Shown here: in pieces, positions 1 to 9,000 of the stretch | How the letters are laid out: every line of letters starts with the position of its first letter | Numbering within the stretch: the first letter of the stretch is position 1 | NCBI GenBank assembly: GCA_900318405.1 | Contig: ONKP01000008.1 | Location: 1-37,699 of the forward strand | Direction of reading: 5' to 3' | Length of the DNA stretch: 37,699 nucleotides | Origin: an uncultured Eubacteriales bacterium | GTDB lineage: Bacteria > Bacillota > Clostridia > Lachnospirales > Lachnospiraceae | The notes under the pieces: model-generated | What the model saw: the letters and a program-made list of their open reading frames with translations, nothing else | The model's database searches: none | What the model was told of the DNA's origin: nothing | Program-made: the position numbers and the translations under genes

Positions 1-49
1 TCGCTAACTGCGCTGACAGGCGTCGCACGTAAGCTTCGAGCTTCCCTAC

Positions 50-80
50 GGTCGCTCTCAGCAAGTGCTCATCGCTCTGT
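50..80. repeat. Dispersed intergenic repeat, copy 1
   Basis: A 31-bp stretch that recurs at 2573-2603 with a single mismatch (A against T at the 15th base). Each copy carries the direct repeat TCGCTCT at both ends and a small inverted repeat (AGCA/TGCT) in the middle, and the only mismatch falls in that loop. Sequence to the left (CTTCGAGCTTCCCT, 34-47) is also partly shared with copy 2 (CTTCGAACTCCCT). It lies downstream of the DUF5688 gene. It resembles the small scattered intergenic elements of Clostridia; function unknown. Confidence 0.75.
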
Positions 81-129
81 TGCGGGTGGAGGCATCTGTT
101 TTCTGGAATATTATAACGGGCAGTTATTG

Positions 130-1320
130 TCAGATATCGAATCCTCCGCAGCTGCGGCTGTAATGATACACGTGATCCGACAACACCTCCGAGGGATCAA
201 CCTGCGTCATATTCACCGATCTCACGAGCTGATTCAGCGTCTCTTCTTCATACGACCCGTCATCCGGAAGAATCAGACATTCATGTATGCTGCTGGGCAG
301 CACATAGTAATCACTGCGGATCTGTTCGGCGATCAGCTCCGCTTCGCCCGGAATCGCTATGGAAACGGCGCCCAGACATTTTTCTCTGTTGGTGAGAATA
401 TACAGCGGACTGTATATGCCTTCATCCGGACAGTCTGCACACGCAGAATCCTCTGACTCTTCCAGACCGTCTGCACACCTGAGAGCCTCCGGCTCTTCCG
501 GACCATCTGCACACATAACAGCCTCCGGCTCTTCTGAACCGTCTGCACACATGACAGCTTCCGGCTCTTCCGTCCGGTATTCGCCGCTGTCCTCATTGAC
601 GATAATGCTCCGCGGACTTCCGGGCGCCCCGCCGGCGGAAACATGACCATTTCGGGAACCATCAGGGCCCCTTTCAAACACCAGTCCGCTGTGGCCGAGC
701 ATATTTCCCGTAAAGTCCTCATCCTCTTCGCAGAACTTATCAGTATCCGAGTCCACTTCACCGAGCATTGTACTGAGAGGGCGCAGAATCGGATGCATGG
801 CAGAAGCCGTATTCATCCATGCATGCCGAAACAGCTCATCACCGCCGATTCCCCATCGTCGCAGATGTTCATGCCGGATTGTGATCATCCCGCCATCCAC
901 AAGCGAAGGTTCCACCCGATAATATACGACCACAGCCAGATCAGCCCATGAACGGTATGGCACCTCCTGCAAAAGCTCCGCGTTCCGTCTGCGGCTGACG
1001 AGTTTGCAGTACACACGGTGTGAAATCCTCTCATAATTTGCGAAAAAATCGATGGGAATGCTGCACTTCTTCTGCACCTGCTCATACTGATGAATCAGCA
1101 GCTTTGCCAGATGCCTGACAGAGACACCCTTTCCGTATTCCTGATAGAGAAGATCCATGTCGACCGACGGCAGAAATTTGCCATAGCCGCTGCCAAGCGT
1201 TATGCCCTCAGCATGGATATCGTTGTTGCTCTGCATGTCCCGGAACGAAATTTCTATGCTTTCTCCGGATCTTCTGCTGATTTCCTCAGCCAGTGCTTCG
1301 CGAAATTGTCTGTAAGTCAT
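130..1320 (-). CDS. DUF5688 family protein with internal 12-residue repeats
   Basis: The 396-aa protein resembles the DUF5688 family that occurs in many copies in Lachnospiraceae; its biochemical role is unknown. The conserved-looking parts are the N-terminal 250 residues (MTYRQFREALAEEI start, then SHRVYCKLVSRRRN) and the C-terminal 100 residues (YILTNREKCLGA, YVLPSSIHECLILPDDG). Between them lies an acidic, Cys-containing insert of about four copies of a 12-residue unit resembling EEPEAVMCADGS, encoded by a 36-bp tandem repeat at about 433-576. No signal peptide or membrane segment is visible. The reading frame stays open upstream to a TTG at 1413, but a GGAGGAG lies just before two adjacent ATGs. 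The second, at 1320, has the better spacing and is chosen. The family call comes from memory of its sequence pattern. Confidence 0.75.
   Translation of the reverse strand: MTYRQFREALAEEISRRSGESIEISFRDMQSNNDIHAEGITLGSGYGKFLPSVDMDLLYQEYGKGVSVRHLAKLLIHQYEQVQKKCSIPIDFFANYERISHRVYCKLVSRRRNAELLQEVPYRSWADLAVVVYYRVEPSLVDGGMITIRHEHLRRWGIGGDELFRHAWMNTASAMHPILRPLSTMLGEVDSDTDKFCEEDEDFTGNMLGHSGLVFERGPDGSRNGHVSAGGAPGSPRSIIVNEDSGEYRTEEPEAVMCADGSEEPEAVMCADGPEEPEALRCADGLEESEDSACADCPDEGIYSPLYILTNREKCLGAVSIAIPGEAELIAEQIRSDYYVLPSSIHECLILPDDGSYEEETLNQLVRSVNMTQVDPSEVLSDHVYHYSRSCGGFDI
433..576 (-). repeat. 36-bp tandem repeat, four copies, inside the DUF5688 gene
   Basis: The core (G/A)TCTGCACAC begins at 433, 469, 505 and 541, exactly 36 bp apart, and the intervening sequence (CCTCCGGCTCTTCC and variants) is also conserved. 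The period is twelve codons, so copy-number change keeps the frame. It encodes the acidic Cys-Ala-Asp repeats of the DUF5688 protein. The outer copies are more divergent than the inner ones, as expected for an array growing by slippage. Confidence 0.85.
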
Positions 1321-1493
1321 CATCTCCTCCTGTCTGCTGCCGTCGGGTTCAATAACTCCTGCAGCCATGTCCTGGGATTCCGTCTGCTCCGACGGAATAT
1401 GAAATAGAATCAATACCGCGAAATCCGCGGATATTTTCCAATCTGATGTTTTTCTTTTCCTGCCGAAAAAAGAGCCGGAAATATCACATCATA

Positions 1494-1575
1494 AACTGAC
1501 ACGCTGAAAACAGCGCTATTAACTGACACGCTGAAGACAACGCTATTAAACTGACACCCTGAAGAAAGTGCAATA
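1494..1575. repeat. Three tandem copies of a 27-28 bp unit
   Basis: Units begin at 1494, 1521 and 1549 with AACTGACAC(G/C)CTGAA followed by a variable part ending in GCTATT or GCAATA. The first unit contains a perfect 5-bp hairpin (CGCTG-AAAA-CAGCG) that decays in units two and three. Non-coding as far as can be seen. Confidence 0.8.
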
Positions 1576-1794
1576 AATGGTATAAAAGTTGAAATGATAA
1601 AAATATAGAAACAGTACCCGGATACGTAAAACGAGGAAAACAGAAATGGAAATAACAGATAAAAAGCACAGATAGAAAAAAGAAATGAAACAAGCTGACA
1701 GAAAAGCTGAAATGAAAGAGCTGGATTAAAAATGAAACGAAAATGCCCGACAGAAAATCAGAAATGAAAATAACGGATATAAAGAGATGAAAAC

Positions 1795-1817
1795 GCGGAC
1801 GGAGCACTTCCGCCCGC
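1795..1817 (-). terminator. Rho-independent terminator of efp
   Basis: Read on the minus strand this is a 9-bp stem (GCGGGCGGA/TCCGTCCGC, one G-U pair) with loop AGTGC, followed by GTTTTC and further T-rich sequence. It starts 31 bp past the efp stop codon. Confidence 0.8.
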
Positions 1818-1848
1818 GCTGATCATCAAATGACGCCCGAAAAGAGTC

Positions 1849-2412
1849 TCAGACTCTCTTCAGATACTCACCTGTTCTGGTATCGATCTGAATACGATCA
1901 CCCTGGTTGACAAAGAGCGGAACGGAAACCTCTGCACCGGTTTCCACAGTAGCCGGTTTGGAAGCGCCCTGTGCTGTGTTTCCTGCAAAGCCGGGCTCTG
2001 TCTCGGTTACCTCGAGCTCTACGAACAGCGGAGCCTCTACAGCGAATACGTTGCCGTTATAAGAGTTCAGCTTAACAACCTCGTTCTCCTTCACGAACTT
2101 CAGAGAATCGCCAACGGTATCCTTGTTGACAGCGATCTGCTCAAAAGTCTCCGGATCCATGAAATAGTACAGATCTCCGTCATTATAGAGATACTGCATA
2201 TCATGACGATCGATACGTGCTGACGGGAACTTCTCGGTAGGACGGAATGTCTTCTCAACAACACCGCCGTTGATCACATCTTTTAATTTGGTTCTTACGA
2301 AGGCGGCACCCTTACCAGGTTTTACGTGCTGGAACTCCATAACCTGACATACCTTACCTTCAATCTCAAGGGTGATTCCGTTTTTAAAATCACCTGCTGC
2401 TACATCTGCCAT
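1849..2412 (-). CDS. efp: Translation elongation factor P
   Basis: EF-P binds ribosomes stalled at polyproline between the P and E sites and promotes peptide bond formation. The 187-aa product has the normal family length. The N-terminal KOW-like domain (about 1-65) carries the tip loop VKPGKGAAF with Lys34, the site that is modified in many bacteria. Two OB domains follow (about 68-187), and the C terminus [10 protein letters not shown] is the family hallmark. The start is ATG with GGAGGAG 6 nt upstream. The gene has its own promoter (2475-2503) and terminator (1795-1817), so it appears monocistronic. No modification enzyme (EpmA/B, YmfI) is encoded nearby. Confidence 0.97.
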   Translation of the reverse strand: MADVAAGDFKNGITLEIEGKVCQVMEFQHVKPGKGAAFVRTKLKDVINGGVVEKTFRPTEKFPSARIDRHDMQYLYNDGDLYYFMDPETFEQIAVNKDTVGDSLKFVKENEVVKLNSYNGNVFAVEAPLFVELEVTETEPGFAGNTAQGASKPATVETGAEVSVPLFVNQGDRIQIDTRTGEYLKRV

Positions 2413-2474
2413 CGGTACTCCTCCTTCGATAAGCGAGTTAACTCTTCATAATTTTCAAATGAGAACTATCCACT

Positions 2475-2503
2475 ATTATATAGAGTGGGTAAATATTTTT
2501 CAA
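2475..2503 (-). promoter_or_regulatory. Sigma-A type promoter of efp
   Basis: On the minus strand TTGAAA (2498-2503) and TATAAT (2475-2480) are separated by exactly 17 bp. The predicted start of transcription leaves a 5' untranslated region of about 57 nt before the efp ATG. Confidence 0.85.
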
Positions 2504-2572
2504 CACATTTTGTAAGTGCATGCCGCTTCACTGTTACCGTTCAGACGCCTTCGAACTCCCTCCGGCCGCTCT

Positions 2573-2603
2573 GGTCGCTCTCAGCATGTGCTCATCGCTC
2601 TGT
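2573..2603. repeat. Dispersed intergenic repeat, copy 2
   Basis: Thirty of 31 bases match the copy at 50-80. It lies between the efp promoter and the end of the aminotransferase gene. The extra sequence CCGGCCGCTCT just upstream contains another GCTCT, so the element may have a modular structure. Confidence 0.75.
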
Positions 2604-2659
2604 CGAGGCTGAAAGTCTCCATGTGTGACAGTGGCTGACAAAGAGTATACAGCAACGCC

Positions 2660-3874
2660 TTACTGATGATATGTCGACAGAAAATCGCCAAGTCTCGCAC
2701 ACGCCGTGCGCAGCGTCCTTCTGTGCGGCAGATAGACGATGCGGAAATGGTCGGGATCCGGCCAGTTAAAGCCGGTACCCTGTACGATCAGCACGTGCTT
2801 TTCATGCAGGAAATCATAGGCAAATTTCATATCATCCGTGATATGAAATTTCTCCACATCCAGCTTCGGGAAAATATAGAACGCCGCCCTTGGCTTAACG
2901 AAGCTGATGCCCGGAATCTTAGAGAGCTCTTCGCAGATGCACTCGCGCTGTTCATAGACACGACCGCCCGGAACCAGATACTCGTTGACACTCTGATAGC
3001 CGCCGAGAGCTGTCTGTACCACGGACTGGGCCGGTACATTGGAGCACAGACGCATGTTGGAAAGCATATTGATGCCCTCCAGATAATCAGCACCGAGTGC
3101 CACATTGCCCGAGATCACCATCCAGCCGATCCGGTAGCCGGCAATCATATGGGACTTGGAAAGGCCTGAGAACGTCACACAGAACAGATCCGGTGCCAGA
3201 GATGCGATCGACGTATGCTTGATGCCATCCATGCAGAGTCTGTCATAAATCTCATCACAGAAAATCATCAGGCTGTGCTCACGCGCCACACGGACGATAT
3301 CCTTCAGAATGTCCTCCGAATATACAGCACCTGTCGGGTTGTTCGGATTGATAACTACAATAGCCTTCGTCTTATCCGTGATCTTCGACTCGATATCGGC
3401 GATGTCCGGGTACCAGTCGGATTTTTCATCACAGAGGTAATGAACAACCTTGCCGCCGGCGAGTGTCGCACAGGCTGTCCAGAGCGGGTAGTCCGGTGCC
3501 GGTATCAGGATCTCATCACCGTCATCCAGCAGTGCCTGCATGGAGAGATTGATCAGCTCGGATACACCGTTTCCGGTATAAATCCGCTTGATGTCAAGAT
3601 TCGGGATATTTTTCAGCTGATAATACTGCATAATGGCTTTCCGCGCGGCAAAAAGACCGCGGGAATCCGAATAGCCTTCGCAGTCGGCGAGACTGACTTT
3701 CATGTCGTGAACAACCTCATCCGGTGCCGTGAATCCGAAGGTCGCCGGATTGCCGATATTCAGCTTGAGGACCTTATCTCCTTCCTCTTCCATCCGGGCC
3801 GCTTCCTGCACAACCGGTCCTCTGACGTCATATAACACATTATCGAGCTTTGATGACTTGCTGAAAGTACGCAT
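2660..3874 (-). CDS. alaA: Class I/II aminotransferase, alanine transaminase type (AlaA-like)
   Basis: This is a PLP-dependent enzyme predicted to interconvert pyruvate plus glutamate and alanine plus 2-oxoglutarate. The 404-aa protein matches the length of E. coli AlaA. Visible fold-type I motifs are the N-terminal KLNIGNPATFGF, substrate-loop NPNNPTG (176-182), CDEIYDRL (206-213) with the PLP-ring Asp207, and SGLSKSHMIAGYRIGW with the Schiff-base Lys240. The start chosen is the ATG at 3874, which has GGAGGT 7 nt upstream; the upstream TTG at 3889 has nothing comparable. It lies downstream of nrdR with a tandem repeat in the 125-bp gap, so co-transcription is uncertain. Exact substrate preference cannot be read from sequence. 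Confidence 0.88.
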   Translation of the reverse strand: MRTFSKSSKLDNVLYDVRGPVVQEAARMEEEGDKVLKLNIGNPATFGFTAPDEVVHDMKVSLADCEGYSDSRGLFAARKAIMQYYQLKNIPNLDIKRIYTGNGVSELINLSMQALLDDGDEILIPAPDYPLWTACATLAGGKVVHYLCDEKSDWYPDIADIESKITDKTKAIVVINPNNPTGAVYSEDILKDIVRVAREHSLMIFCDEIYDRLCMDGIKHTSIASLAPDLFCVTFSGLSKSHMIAGYRIGWMVISGNVALGADYLEGINMLSNMRLCSNVPAQSVVQTALGGYQSVNEYLVPGGRVYEQRECICEELSKIPGISFVKPRAAFYIFPKLDVEKFHITDDMKFAYDFLHEKHVLIVQGTGFNWPDPDHFRIVYLPHRRTLRTACARLGDFLSTYHQ

Positions 3875-3924
3875 GGCGTACACCTCCAATATATATTTCA
3901 GATTTTTATCTCAGCGGGCACCGC

Positions 3925-3998
3925 CGTCACTTCATTTTTCCGGGTTCAGCGGAAATTCACCCGTCACTTTATTTTTCCGGACTTATCGGAATTTCACC
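3925..3998 (-). repeat. 37-bp tandem duplication just after nrdR
   Basis: Two units, 3925-3961 and 3962-3998, match at about 32 of 37 positions. On the minus strand each unit runs GGTGAAWTTCCG...CCGGAAAAATRAAGTGACG and contains a small TTCCG/CGGAA stem. The end of nrdR itself (AAGTGAAG, containing the TGA stop) resembles the unit end AAGTGACG, which suggests the array grew from the gene's 3' end. Confidence 0.8.
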
Positions 3999-3999
3999 T

Positions 4000-4455
4000 T
4001 CACTTCTTGTTCAGAAGCTTCTGGAGCTCATCCATGAAGGTATTCACATCCTTGAATTCGCGATAGACAGACGCAAAACGCACATAGGCTACCTGGTCCA
4101 GATCCTTGAGCCTGTCCATGACCATGTTGCCGATCTCGGAACTCCTGATCTCCTTGTCGCCCCGGTTATAGATCTCATTTTCCACGGCATCCACCAGATC
4201 ATTCATCTGCTGCACGGATACCTTGCGCTTCCTGCAGGCGATCATGACACCGTTGTAGATCTTGCTTCTGCTGTATGGCTCGCGGCTCATATCCTTTTTC
4301 ACAACCATGATCGGGATGATTTCCACCCGTTCATACGTTGTGAAACGCTTGCCGCAGTCATCACATACCCGTCTCCGACGAATGGAATTATCCTCTTCTA
4401 CCGGCCGGGAATCAACTACTTTCGTATTTTCGCTTCCGCAATATGGACACTTCAA
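4000..4455 (-). CDS. nrdR: Transcriptional repressor NrdR
   Basis: NrdR senses ATP/dATP and represses ribonucleotide reductase genes by binding NrdR boxes. The 151-aa protein has the standard size. It opens with a zinc ribbon (MKCPYCGSE, CDDCGKRFTTYE; four Cys at 3, 6, 31 and 34), then the basic RRRR stretch and an ATP-cone domain (about 46-136) with VVKKDMSREPYSRSKIYNG. The initiation codon is TTG at 4455, preceded by AGGGTG at 7 nt; the Met-Lys-Cys-Pro start is invariant in the family, so this non-AUG start is secure. No nrd reductase gene is in the window, so its targets lie elsewhere. Confidence 0.96.
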   Translation of the reverse strand: MKCPYCGSENTKVVDSRPVEEDNSIRRRRVCDDCGKRFTTYERVEIIPIMVVKKDMSREPYSRSKIYNGVMIACRKRKVSVQQMNDLVDAVENEIYNRGDKEIRSSEIGNMVMDRLKDLDQVAYVRFASVYREFKDVNTFMDELQKLLNKK

Positions 4456-4560
4456 CTGATTTCACCCTTTTTATTCCGTAATCACACATATCATGCGAGA
4501 TGTCACAGTACTCGCATCTACGTGTATGAAAACTGTCTGTATCGATCTGATGCAGCGGTA

Positions 4561-5040
4561 TTATCCTGCGATGGCATGCGCCGCGCCGAACACACCGGCG
4601 GAGGCGAGTCCCATGATCACACCTGCCAGCGCCACGCCGCAGAGAACGGCGATAACACTTTTCTTGAATCCCATATCCAGGATACTGGCTGCCAGCGTAC
4701 CGGTCCACGCGCCCGTGCCCGGAAGCGGAATTCCGACGAAGATCATTAACGCAACGAAAGTACCGCTGCCCGTTTTCTCCAGCAGCTTCTGTCCTCCCCG
4801 GTTGCCTTTTTCCAGCACCCAGGTAAAAAAGCGTCCGATGACTTTCTTATCTTTTCCCCATTCCAGCAGTCTTCTGGCGAAAAAATAAATGAAGGGGACT
4901 GGAATCATGTTACCGATGACGGCAATGATATAAGACGGGACAAGCGGAAGTCCCATACCCACGGCAATCGGTATCGCACCACGGAGCTCAACGACCGGCA
5001 CCATGGACACGAGAAAAACAATGAGATATTTCGTGAACAT
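4561..5040 (-). CDS. COG2426 / PF06695 small membrane protein (DedA-related fold proposed)
   Basis: This 159-aa integral membrane protein belongs to the family labelled 'small multidrug export protein', a name with little experimental support. About four hydrophobic segments are visible (about 4-24, 34-54, 88-118, 128-158). The conserved blocks are VPVVELRGAIPIAVGMGLP near the N terminus and GIPLPGTGAWTGTLAAS near residue 105. Both are rich in Gly/Pro, as in re-entrant loops. Fold prediction studies have grouped this family with DedA/VTT proteins, some of which flip undecaprenyl phosphate. It lies 79 bp downstream of uppP with AGGAG 6 nt before its ATG. The neighbourhood suggests lipid-carrier recycling rather than drug export; that is inference. 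Confidence 0.8.
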   Translation of the reverse strand: MFTKYLIVFLVSMVPVVELRGAIPIAVGMGLPLVPSYIIAVIGNMIPVPFIYFFARRLLEWGKDKKVIGRFFTWVLEKGNRGGQKLLEKTGSGTFVALMIFVGIPLPGTGAWTGTLAASILDMGFKKSVIAVLCGVALAGVIMGLASAGVFGAAHAIAG

Positions 5041-5119
5041 ATTTTTCTCCTAAATATGCAGTCTGCAGAAGACACAGTGCCACGCGCGGGCAACGTCGAC
5101 AACGGCAGAATATAAAGCG

Positions 5120-6019
5120 TCACGCATGTACAACGCCGGCAGCAGCGAGTATCAGGACAAGCACGCCGACCACAATACGATAATATCCGAAAACCTTGAA
5201 GTCGTGTCTCCGGATGTACTTCATCAGGAATCTGATGATGAAGATGGATACAACAAACGCAACGGCCATGCCGAGAAGCAGAATACCGATCTCACCGCCG
5301 CTGAATTCTCCATTGTACTTGGCAAGCTTCAGCACGGAAGCGCCAAACATGGTCGGGATCGCGAGAAAGAAGGTAAACTCAGCCGCCACCGGTCTGGAAA
5401 GTCCGATCAAAATGCCGCCGATGATGGTTGCACCCGAGCGGGATGTGCCGGGGATCATGGCAAGACACTGGAACAGACCGACGATCAGGGCGTCCTTCCA
5501 GGAAAGCCTGTGGATGGATCTTACCCGCGGTTCTTTCCCGGCATTCCGGTTTTCAACAAGGATAAAAAGCACACCGTAGACGATCAGCATGACGGCAACA
5601 ACCGGTGCATTGTACAGGTGGGCATTCAGCCAGTCATCCAGCGGAAAACCGATGATCACGGCCGGAATCACGGCAACAACGATCTTCAGCCAGAGGACGA
5701 TTTTATCCATGTACAGCCAGTTGTCGGCAAAGCGCTGAAATTTTCCCGCAGCTCCCTCTGTCTGAACATTTCTGAACTGCGACTGTGCAGGCGCAGATGC
5801 CGGCGTGTGAAACGGCCAGAGCTTCCGGAAATAGATGACCATGACCGCGAGAATGGCGCCGAACTGGATCACGACGTCAAACATTTCCATGAAGGCGTCG
5901 CTCATATCCATGTGCAGCAGACTGTTAAACAGGATCAGATGGCCTGTCGAACTGACAGGGAGCCACTCCGTGACTCCCTCCACAATTCCCAGGATGATCG
6001 TTTTGATGATATTGCCCAT
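5120..6019 (-). CDS. uppP: Undecaprenyl-diphosphatase UppP (BacA family)
   Basis: The enzyme dephosphorylates undecaprenyl diphosphate to undecaprenyl phosphate, the carrier for peptidoglycan precursors, on the outer face of the membrane; overexpression in other species gives bacitracin resistance. The two active-site blocks are visible: EGVTEWLPVSSTGHLIL (14-30, with Glu14, Glu18 and His27) and PGTSRSGATI (about residue 190). The 299-aa product is longer than the usual 265-280. The excess is a hydrophilic loop near 65-95 that includes ASAPAQSQFRNVQTEGAAG. Its ribosome binding site GGAG overlaps the final codon and stop of carB, leaving only 3 bp between the genes. Translational coupling to carB is therefore likely. 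Confidence 0.95.
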   Translation of the reverse strand: MGNIIKTIILGIVEGVTEWLPVSSTGHLILFNSLLHMDMSDAFMEMFDVVIQFGAILAVMVIYFRKLWPFHTPASAPAQSQFRNVQTEGAAGKFQRFADNWLYMDKIVLWLKIVVAVIPAVIIGFPLDDWLNAHLYNAPVVAVMLIVYGVLFILVENRNAGKEPRVRSIHRLSWKDALIVGLFQCLAMIPGTSRSGATIIGGILIGLSRPVAAEFTFFLAIPTMFGASVLKLAKYNGEFSGGEIGILLLGMAVAFVVSIFIIRFLMKYIRRHDFKVFGYYRIVVGVLVLILAAAGVVHA

Positions 6020-6022
6020 GAT

Positions 6023-9000
6023 TTACTCCACTGCGTTGCCGCGCTTGCGGATCTTCGCGATGTCGATGAGCTCCAGTTTCTGGATATCCGTGTTCTCCAG
6101 CGATGTCACCAGCGCGCGCGCCGTGTCTACGGCCGTGATAACATTCACACCTGTCTCGATCGCGTTCCGGCGGATGACAAATCCATCCTTCTGGTGCTCT
6201 GCGCCCTGCTCCGGAATATCGATGACCAGGTCGATCTTGTGTCCGAGGATCAGGTCCATGAGGTTCGGGCTCGGCTGCTCGATCTTGTTGACAGCTACGC
6301 AGTGAATATTCTGTTCCTGCAGATATTTTGCCGTGCCTCTCGTGGCAAAAATATGATAGCCGAGCTTTTCAAACCGTGCAATGATCGGAGCCATCTCTTC
6401 CTTTTCACTGTCACGGACGGTTACGATCATGTTGTTGTACTTCGGCAGACGGACACCTGCACCGAGAAATGCCTTGTAGAGCGCCTCGTTGAAGGTCTTC
6501 GCAATGCCGAGGCACTCACCGGTAGATTTCATCTCCGGTCCGAGCGATACATCGGCGTCGCGGATCTTTTCAAACGAGAATACAGGCATCTTGATGGCCA
6601 TGTAATCGGCCTCGGGCTGCAGGCCCGGCGTGTAGCCGAGTTCACGGATTTTGTGTCCGAGGATCATCTGCGCTGCCAGCGGAACGATCGGAATGCCGGT
6701 AACCTTGCTGATATACGGAACCGTTCTGGACGATCTCGGGTTGACCTCGATCACATACACTTCATTGTGGTAAACAATGAACTGGATGTTGATCATGCCG
6801 AGTACGTGCAGCGCATTCGCGAGCTTCTTTGTGTCAAGTTCGATCTTTTTCTTGATCTCCGTCGTCAGATCTCTTGCCGGATAAACGGAGATGGAATCTC
6901 CGGAGTGAATGCCGGCGCGCTCAATATGCTGCATGATGCCTGGGATCAGGATGTCTTCGTCCGAGTCGCAGACAGCATCGACCTCAATCTCTGTACCGTT
7001 CAGGTATTTATCGATCAGGATCGGATGATCCTGCGTATAGCGGTTGATGATGCCGATATACTTCCGGATATCTTCGTCACTGATGGCGATCTGCATGCCC
7101 TGTCCGCCAAGCACGTAGGAAGGACGGACAAGTACCGGGTAACCGAGTTCATTGGCGACACGCACACCTTCCTCCGCTGTGAATACCGTGCGGCCCTCCG
7201 CTCTCGGAATACCGGTCTGGCGAAGGATCTGATCGAAGCGCTCACGGTCTTCTGCCGCATCGACGTCAGACGCCGATGTGCCGAGGATCGGCACGCCCAT
7301 CTTCATCAGCGCTTCGGTCAGCTTGATGGCCGTCTGGCCGCCGAACTGAACGACAGCGCCGTCCGGATGCTCTACGTTGACCACATTTTCCACATCTTCC
7401 GGCGTGAGCGGCTCAAAGTACAGTCTGTCCGCAATATCGAAGTCGGTTGAAACCGTCTCCGGGTTGTTGTTGATGATAACGGTCTCCCAGCCCTCTTTTT
7501 CAAAGGCCCAGGTCGCGTGTACCGAACAGAAATCGAACTCGATGCCCTGTCCGATGCGGATCGGGCCGGAACCGAGGACAAGAACCTTTTTCTTCTTCTC
7601 TCCGCTCTGTTTCGCCGGATCGCTCACGAATGCCTCGTCCTCACCGCCGTACACGGAGTAAAAATAAGGCGTCTGCGCCGCAAACTCCGCCGCACAGGTA
7701 TCAACCATCTTGTAGGATGCCGTGATGCCGTTGGCAAAACGCATCTTCCTGACATCGTCCTCTGATACCTTTCCGTTCAGATCCGCGATCAGGTAATCCG
7801 GGAACTCCATGCGCTTCGCCTCGCGGAGAAGCTCCGGTGTGAGCTCCTGCTCCTTCAGCGCTTTTTCCATCTCCGTGATATGGGCGATCTTGTCAATGAA
7901 CCAGAGATCGATCTTTGTGATCTCATGGATTTTTGCGAAGTCCATGCCGCGGCGGCATGCCTCAGCGATACGCCAGATGCGCATATCATCCACGATCCCC
8001 AGGTCTCTCTCCAGCTGGGCATCATCAAGTCCCGTGAAGTCATAGGACATCAGGGAATCCACATGCTGCTCCAGCGAGCGGATGGCCTTCATCAGCGCGC
8101 CCTCGAAGTTGGTGCAGATGCTCATAACCTCGCCGGTCGCCTTCATCTGCGTCGTCAGCGTTCTCTTCGCCGTGATGAACTTATCAAACGGGAGACGCGG
8201 AATCTTGACCACGCAGTAGTCGAGCATCGGCTCGAAGCTCGCGTAGGTCTTCTTTGTGATGGCATTCGGAATCTCATCGAGCGTGTAGCCGAGGGCGATC
8301 TTCGCTGCCACCTTCGCGATCGGATAACCGGTCGCCTTTGAAGCGAGGGCTGAAGAACGCGATACACGGGGGTTAACCTCGATGACGCAGTACTCGAAGC
8401 TGTCAGGATTCAGGGCGTACTGCACGTTGCAGCCGCCGGTGATGCCGAGCTCCGTAATGATATTCAGCGCGGAGGTACGAAGCATCTGATACTCCTTGTC
8501 GCCGAGCGTCTGCGAAGGCGCCACGACGATGGAGTCACCCGTATGAACACCGACAGGGTCGATATTTTCCATGTTGCAGACGGTGATCACGTTGCCGGCT
8601 GAATCGCGCATCACCTCATACTCGATCTCTTTCCAGCCGCCGATGTAGCGCTCAACGAGCACTTCATGCACACGCGACAGGCGCAGGCCGTTCGCGAGGA
8701 TCTCGCGGAGCTCCTGCTCATTGCGCGCGATGCCGCCGCCGGATCCTCCCAGCGTATAGGCCGGACGAAGAACCACCGGGTAACCGATCTGCGCGGCAAA
8801 ACGCATGCCGTGGTCAAGGCTGTGAACAACTTCCGATGCGGCAACCGGCTCACCGATTTTTTCCATGGTGTCCTTAAACATCTGGCGGTCTTCGGCTTTC
8901 TTGATCGTCAGTGCCGTCGTGCCGATCAGCCGCACATGGTGCTCGGCGAGGAAACCTCTCTCATCAAGCTCCATGGCAAGATTGAGTCCGGCCTGGCCTC

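Larger units (their letters stand above)
1321..1848. other. Gene-poor region between efp and the DUF5688 gene
   Basis: This stretch of about 530 bp holds a three-copy 28-bp repeat (1494-1575), a strongly purine-rich plus strand (1577-1790) built of degenerate GAAATGAAAATAACRGATA-like segments, and the efp terminator (1795-1817). The minus strand has an open frame of 107 codons at 1484-1807. Its product is only Phe/Leu/Ser-rich low complexity derived from the purine bias, it has no ribosome binding site, and it lies beyond the efp terminator, so it is not called a gene. No clear promoter for the DUF5688 gene was found. Confidence 0.6.

Noticed and set aside
1484-1807. 107-codon open frame on the minus strand, very hydrophobic
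   Set aside because: Phe/Leu/Ser low complexity from a purine-rich opposite strand and the 28-bp repeats; no ribosome binding site; lies beyond the efp terminator.
4561-5040. Drug efflux function for the COG2426 protein
   Set aside because: The database-style name is not backed by SMR/QacE motifs; linkage to uppP points elsewhere.
5126-7450. 774-codon open frame on the plus strand
   Set aside because: Antisense to uppP and carB; product is His/Asp/Arg-rich without family motifs, typical of the shadow frame of GC-balanced coding DNA.
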